From: Candidatus Omnitrophota bacterium
Lineage (GTDB): Bacteria; Ratteibacteria; UBA8468; B48-G9; DSTR01
Reading direction: 5' to 3'
Length of the DNA: 15,859 bases
Assembly: GCA_023818865.1 (NCBI GenBank)
Contig: JAMWDF010000038.1
Location: 1-15,859 of the forward strand
Both the position numbers and the translations under genes were made by a program. This document shows positions 14,453-15,859 of this stretch, one piece after another. Within the stretch, counting starts at the first letter, position 1, and each line of letters starts with the position of its first letter. The notes below the pieces were generated by a model. It was not told the origin of the DNA and did not search any database. It saw only the letters and a program-made list of their open reading frames with translations.

Positions 14453-15859
14453 ATGAGATTAAAAACAGGGTTTTGTTTGTTTTTAATGGTTACCTTTGCT
14501 CTTTCGGCCGCCATAGTTAAACCAAAGGACCCTTCAGAAAACAAGTCTGTCAGTTATCGCTGGCCAGTGGTGGTTGTCCCCCGGATGGCAAAAGCGCCGG
14601 TGATTGATGGACAGGTAGAAAAAAACGAGTGGCTATCAGCGGCTCAACTGGCGCCTTTGATCACCCTGGAGAAAGGATTAGCCACCAGAGAAAACAATTT
14701 CCTCTTTGTCGGCTATGATGAGAACAATTTTTATTTAGCTTTTCAGTTTTACCGACCTCCCTATGCTCTTTCTCCCAGCAGCGGGACTGACCCAATGGGT
14801 GTCTGGCGGGATGACTGTCTGGAGTTTTTCTTGCGGCCAGAGTTTGGCGCCAGGTGGGAGTACAGTTTTGTGGGCAACAGTGCCGGGATTTTTGAGGAAG
14901 GGAGACGGCAAGGGGTGACTGATAAGAAGTGGAAGTGCGACTGGCAGTATAAAGCCAGGCAGACTGCCTGGGGCTGGGAAGGAGAATTGGCTATTCCCTT
15001 TGCTTCTTTAGGTCTATCCACCCCTAAATTAGGTGATGTCTGGGAAATGGCGCCAGTGAATAATCAGAAAACACCTTGGCAAGACCTTTCTGCCTGGACC
15101 TTTTTAAAAAACTGGAATGCCTGCGAAGATTTCGGTTATCTGATTTTCGGCGGGGAGATACCAGCGGTGAGAATCATTCAAGCTGGAGAAATTTCCCGGG
15201 ATGAGGTTGGCGCCTGTTTAGAACTGGCTAATTTCACTTCCCAAAGCAGTGAGGTCCAGGTTCAGTTAACCCTTTATGAACCTAAAAGTGGCCAGCGGGA
15301 ATATTTCAAAGAGATAGAATCAGCAGCCAATCCCCTTGGTCCCCAAGCCGAGGTCAAGGAGTGGTTAACAGCAGACAAGGTAGTGGCCGAGGTTTTCCAA
15401 AACTATCGGCTGGTAAAGAAGGTAGAGGAAAAGGTGGCTGTTCCGGCCAACCAGAGCAGAAGAATCAGCCTTATCCATCCTTCCACCCGGGGGATGTACC
15501 TGTTACATTACCAGGTCGTTTCTGCCAAGGACGATAAACTTCTGGCGGCAGGCCCCTTACCCTTTTTCCGGAGCGCCCCTTTGGAAATCAGTTTAATTCC
15601 TTATCTTCTCGCTTCCGGAGTGGTGGAAGTGACTGCTGAGTACCAGAAGATTCCCGCAGTTAGCGCAGATTCTCTGGTGGAAGTAAAACTGTTGGATAAA
15701 GAAGGGAAAAAGCCGCTTTGGGAAAAAGTAGAAAAGGTAAATACCAGAGATTTGCGGACAGTGATAGATGTGCCAGTGGGAGACCTTTCCCCAGGCCAGT
15801 ACACCATTGGTTGTGAGATAAAAACTCCCTCAGGTCAATCCTTAGCTCAAAGAAGCGAA
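14453..15859 (+). CDS. Secreted CBM9-like protein, N-terminal half of a probable DUF6067-type glycosidase; cut by window edge
   Basis: The frame runs for 469 codons without a stop to the right edge. A signal peptide (residues 3-20, LKTGFCLFLMVTFALSAA) is followed by a CBM9/DOMON-like module at about 40-240 (APVIDGQVEKNEW, FYLAFQFYRP, DWQYKARQTAWGWEGELAIPF, FGYLIFGGE). A beta-rich linker leads to LSPGQYTIGCEIKTPSGQSL. Every segment aligns in order with residues 25-460 of the 1129-residue protein at 2191-5580. The window ends just where the DUF6067-like region of that paralogue begins, so the missing part probably encodes the catalytic barrel; this is a prediction. ATG is preceded by GGGGG with a 5-base gap. 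The gene is the last visible member of the LacI-pilin-LamG operon. Confidence 0.85.
   Translation, partial: MRLKTGFCLFLMVTFALSAAIVKPKDPSENKSVSYRWPVVVVPRMAKAPVIDGQVEKNEWLSAAQLAPLITLEKGLATRENNFLFVGYDENNFYLAFQFYRPPYALSPSSGTDPMGVWRDDCLEFFLRPEFGARWEYSFVGNSAGIFEEGRRQGVTDKKWKCDWQYKARQTAWGWEGELAIPFASLGLSTPKLGDVWEMAPVNNQKTPWQDLSAWTFLKNWNACEDFGYLIFGGEIPAVRIIQAGEISRDEVGACLELANFTSQSSEVQVQLTLYEPKSGQREYFKEIESAANPLGPQAEVKEWLTADKVVAEVFQNYRLVKKVEEKVAVPANQSRRISLIHPSTRGMYLLHYQVVSAKDDKLLAAGPLPFFRSAPLEISLIPYLLASGVVEVTAEYQKIPAVSADSLVEVKLLDKEGKKPLWEKVEKVNTRDLRTVIDVPVGDLSPGQYTIGCEIKTPSGQSLAQRSE

Overview
The window looks like a carbohydrate-utilisation and surface-protein island from an uncultured, polysaccharide-degrading bacterium. 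A type IV pilin-like protein of the DUF1559 type, LamG proteins, CBM9-like/DUF6067-type glycosidases, DUF4838, LacI regulators and Gfo/Idh/MocA oxidoreductases are the combination typical of Lentisphaerota, Planctomycetota and Omnitrophota, and of some Armatimonadota. This placement is an inference from family content; there is no marker gene. No rRNA, tRNA, CRISPR, transposase or phage gene was seen.

Layout. (1) A minus-strand run from 7489 down to 1 encodes a LacI regulator, a secreted LamG protein, a 1129-residue secreted CBM9-like/DUF6067-type glycosidase, a DegT-family aminotransferase and a Gfo/Idh/MocA oxidoreductase cut by the left edge. (2) A plus-strand alpha/beta hydrolase (7647-8561) is transcribed divergently from that regulator. 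(3) A minus-strand, translationally coupled pair (11497-8592) encodes an internally deleted GH2 beta-mannosidase-like protein and a DUF4838 protein, both without signal peptides. (4) A plus-strand run from 11753 to the right edge encodes a second LacI regulator, a DUF1559-type pilin, a second LamG protein and a second CBM9-like protein cut by the window end.

The main organisational finding is that blocks 1 and 4 are two divergent paralogous copies of one cassette, LacI - (pilin) - LamG - CBM9/DUF6067, facing away from each other around an intracellular set of enzymes. Both regulator genes have the same unusual start: a -35 box, a 17-base spacer carrying a CG-centred palindrome, a -10 box and then an ATG only 7 or 9 bases later. 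This suggests leaderless mRNA and autorepression. The shared architecture also moves the start of the first regulator from a TTG, which is really its -35 box, to an ATG 36 bases downstream.

A plausible reading is that the exported LamG and CBM9/DUF6067 proteins bind and cut an outside glycan. The cytoplasmic esterase, GH2 and DUF4838 enzymes would then process the products, and the two LacI proteins would sense them. No transporter is visible here, and the GH2 member appears to have lost its catalytic core. The whole window is also strikingly poor in the tetranucleotide GATC (8 sites counted by eye).
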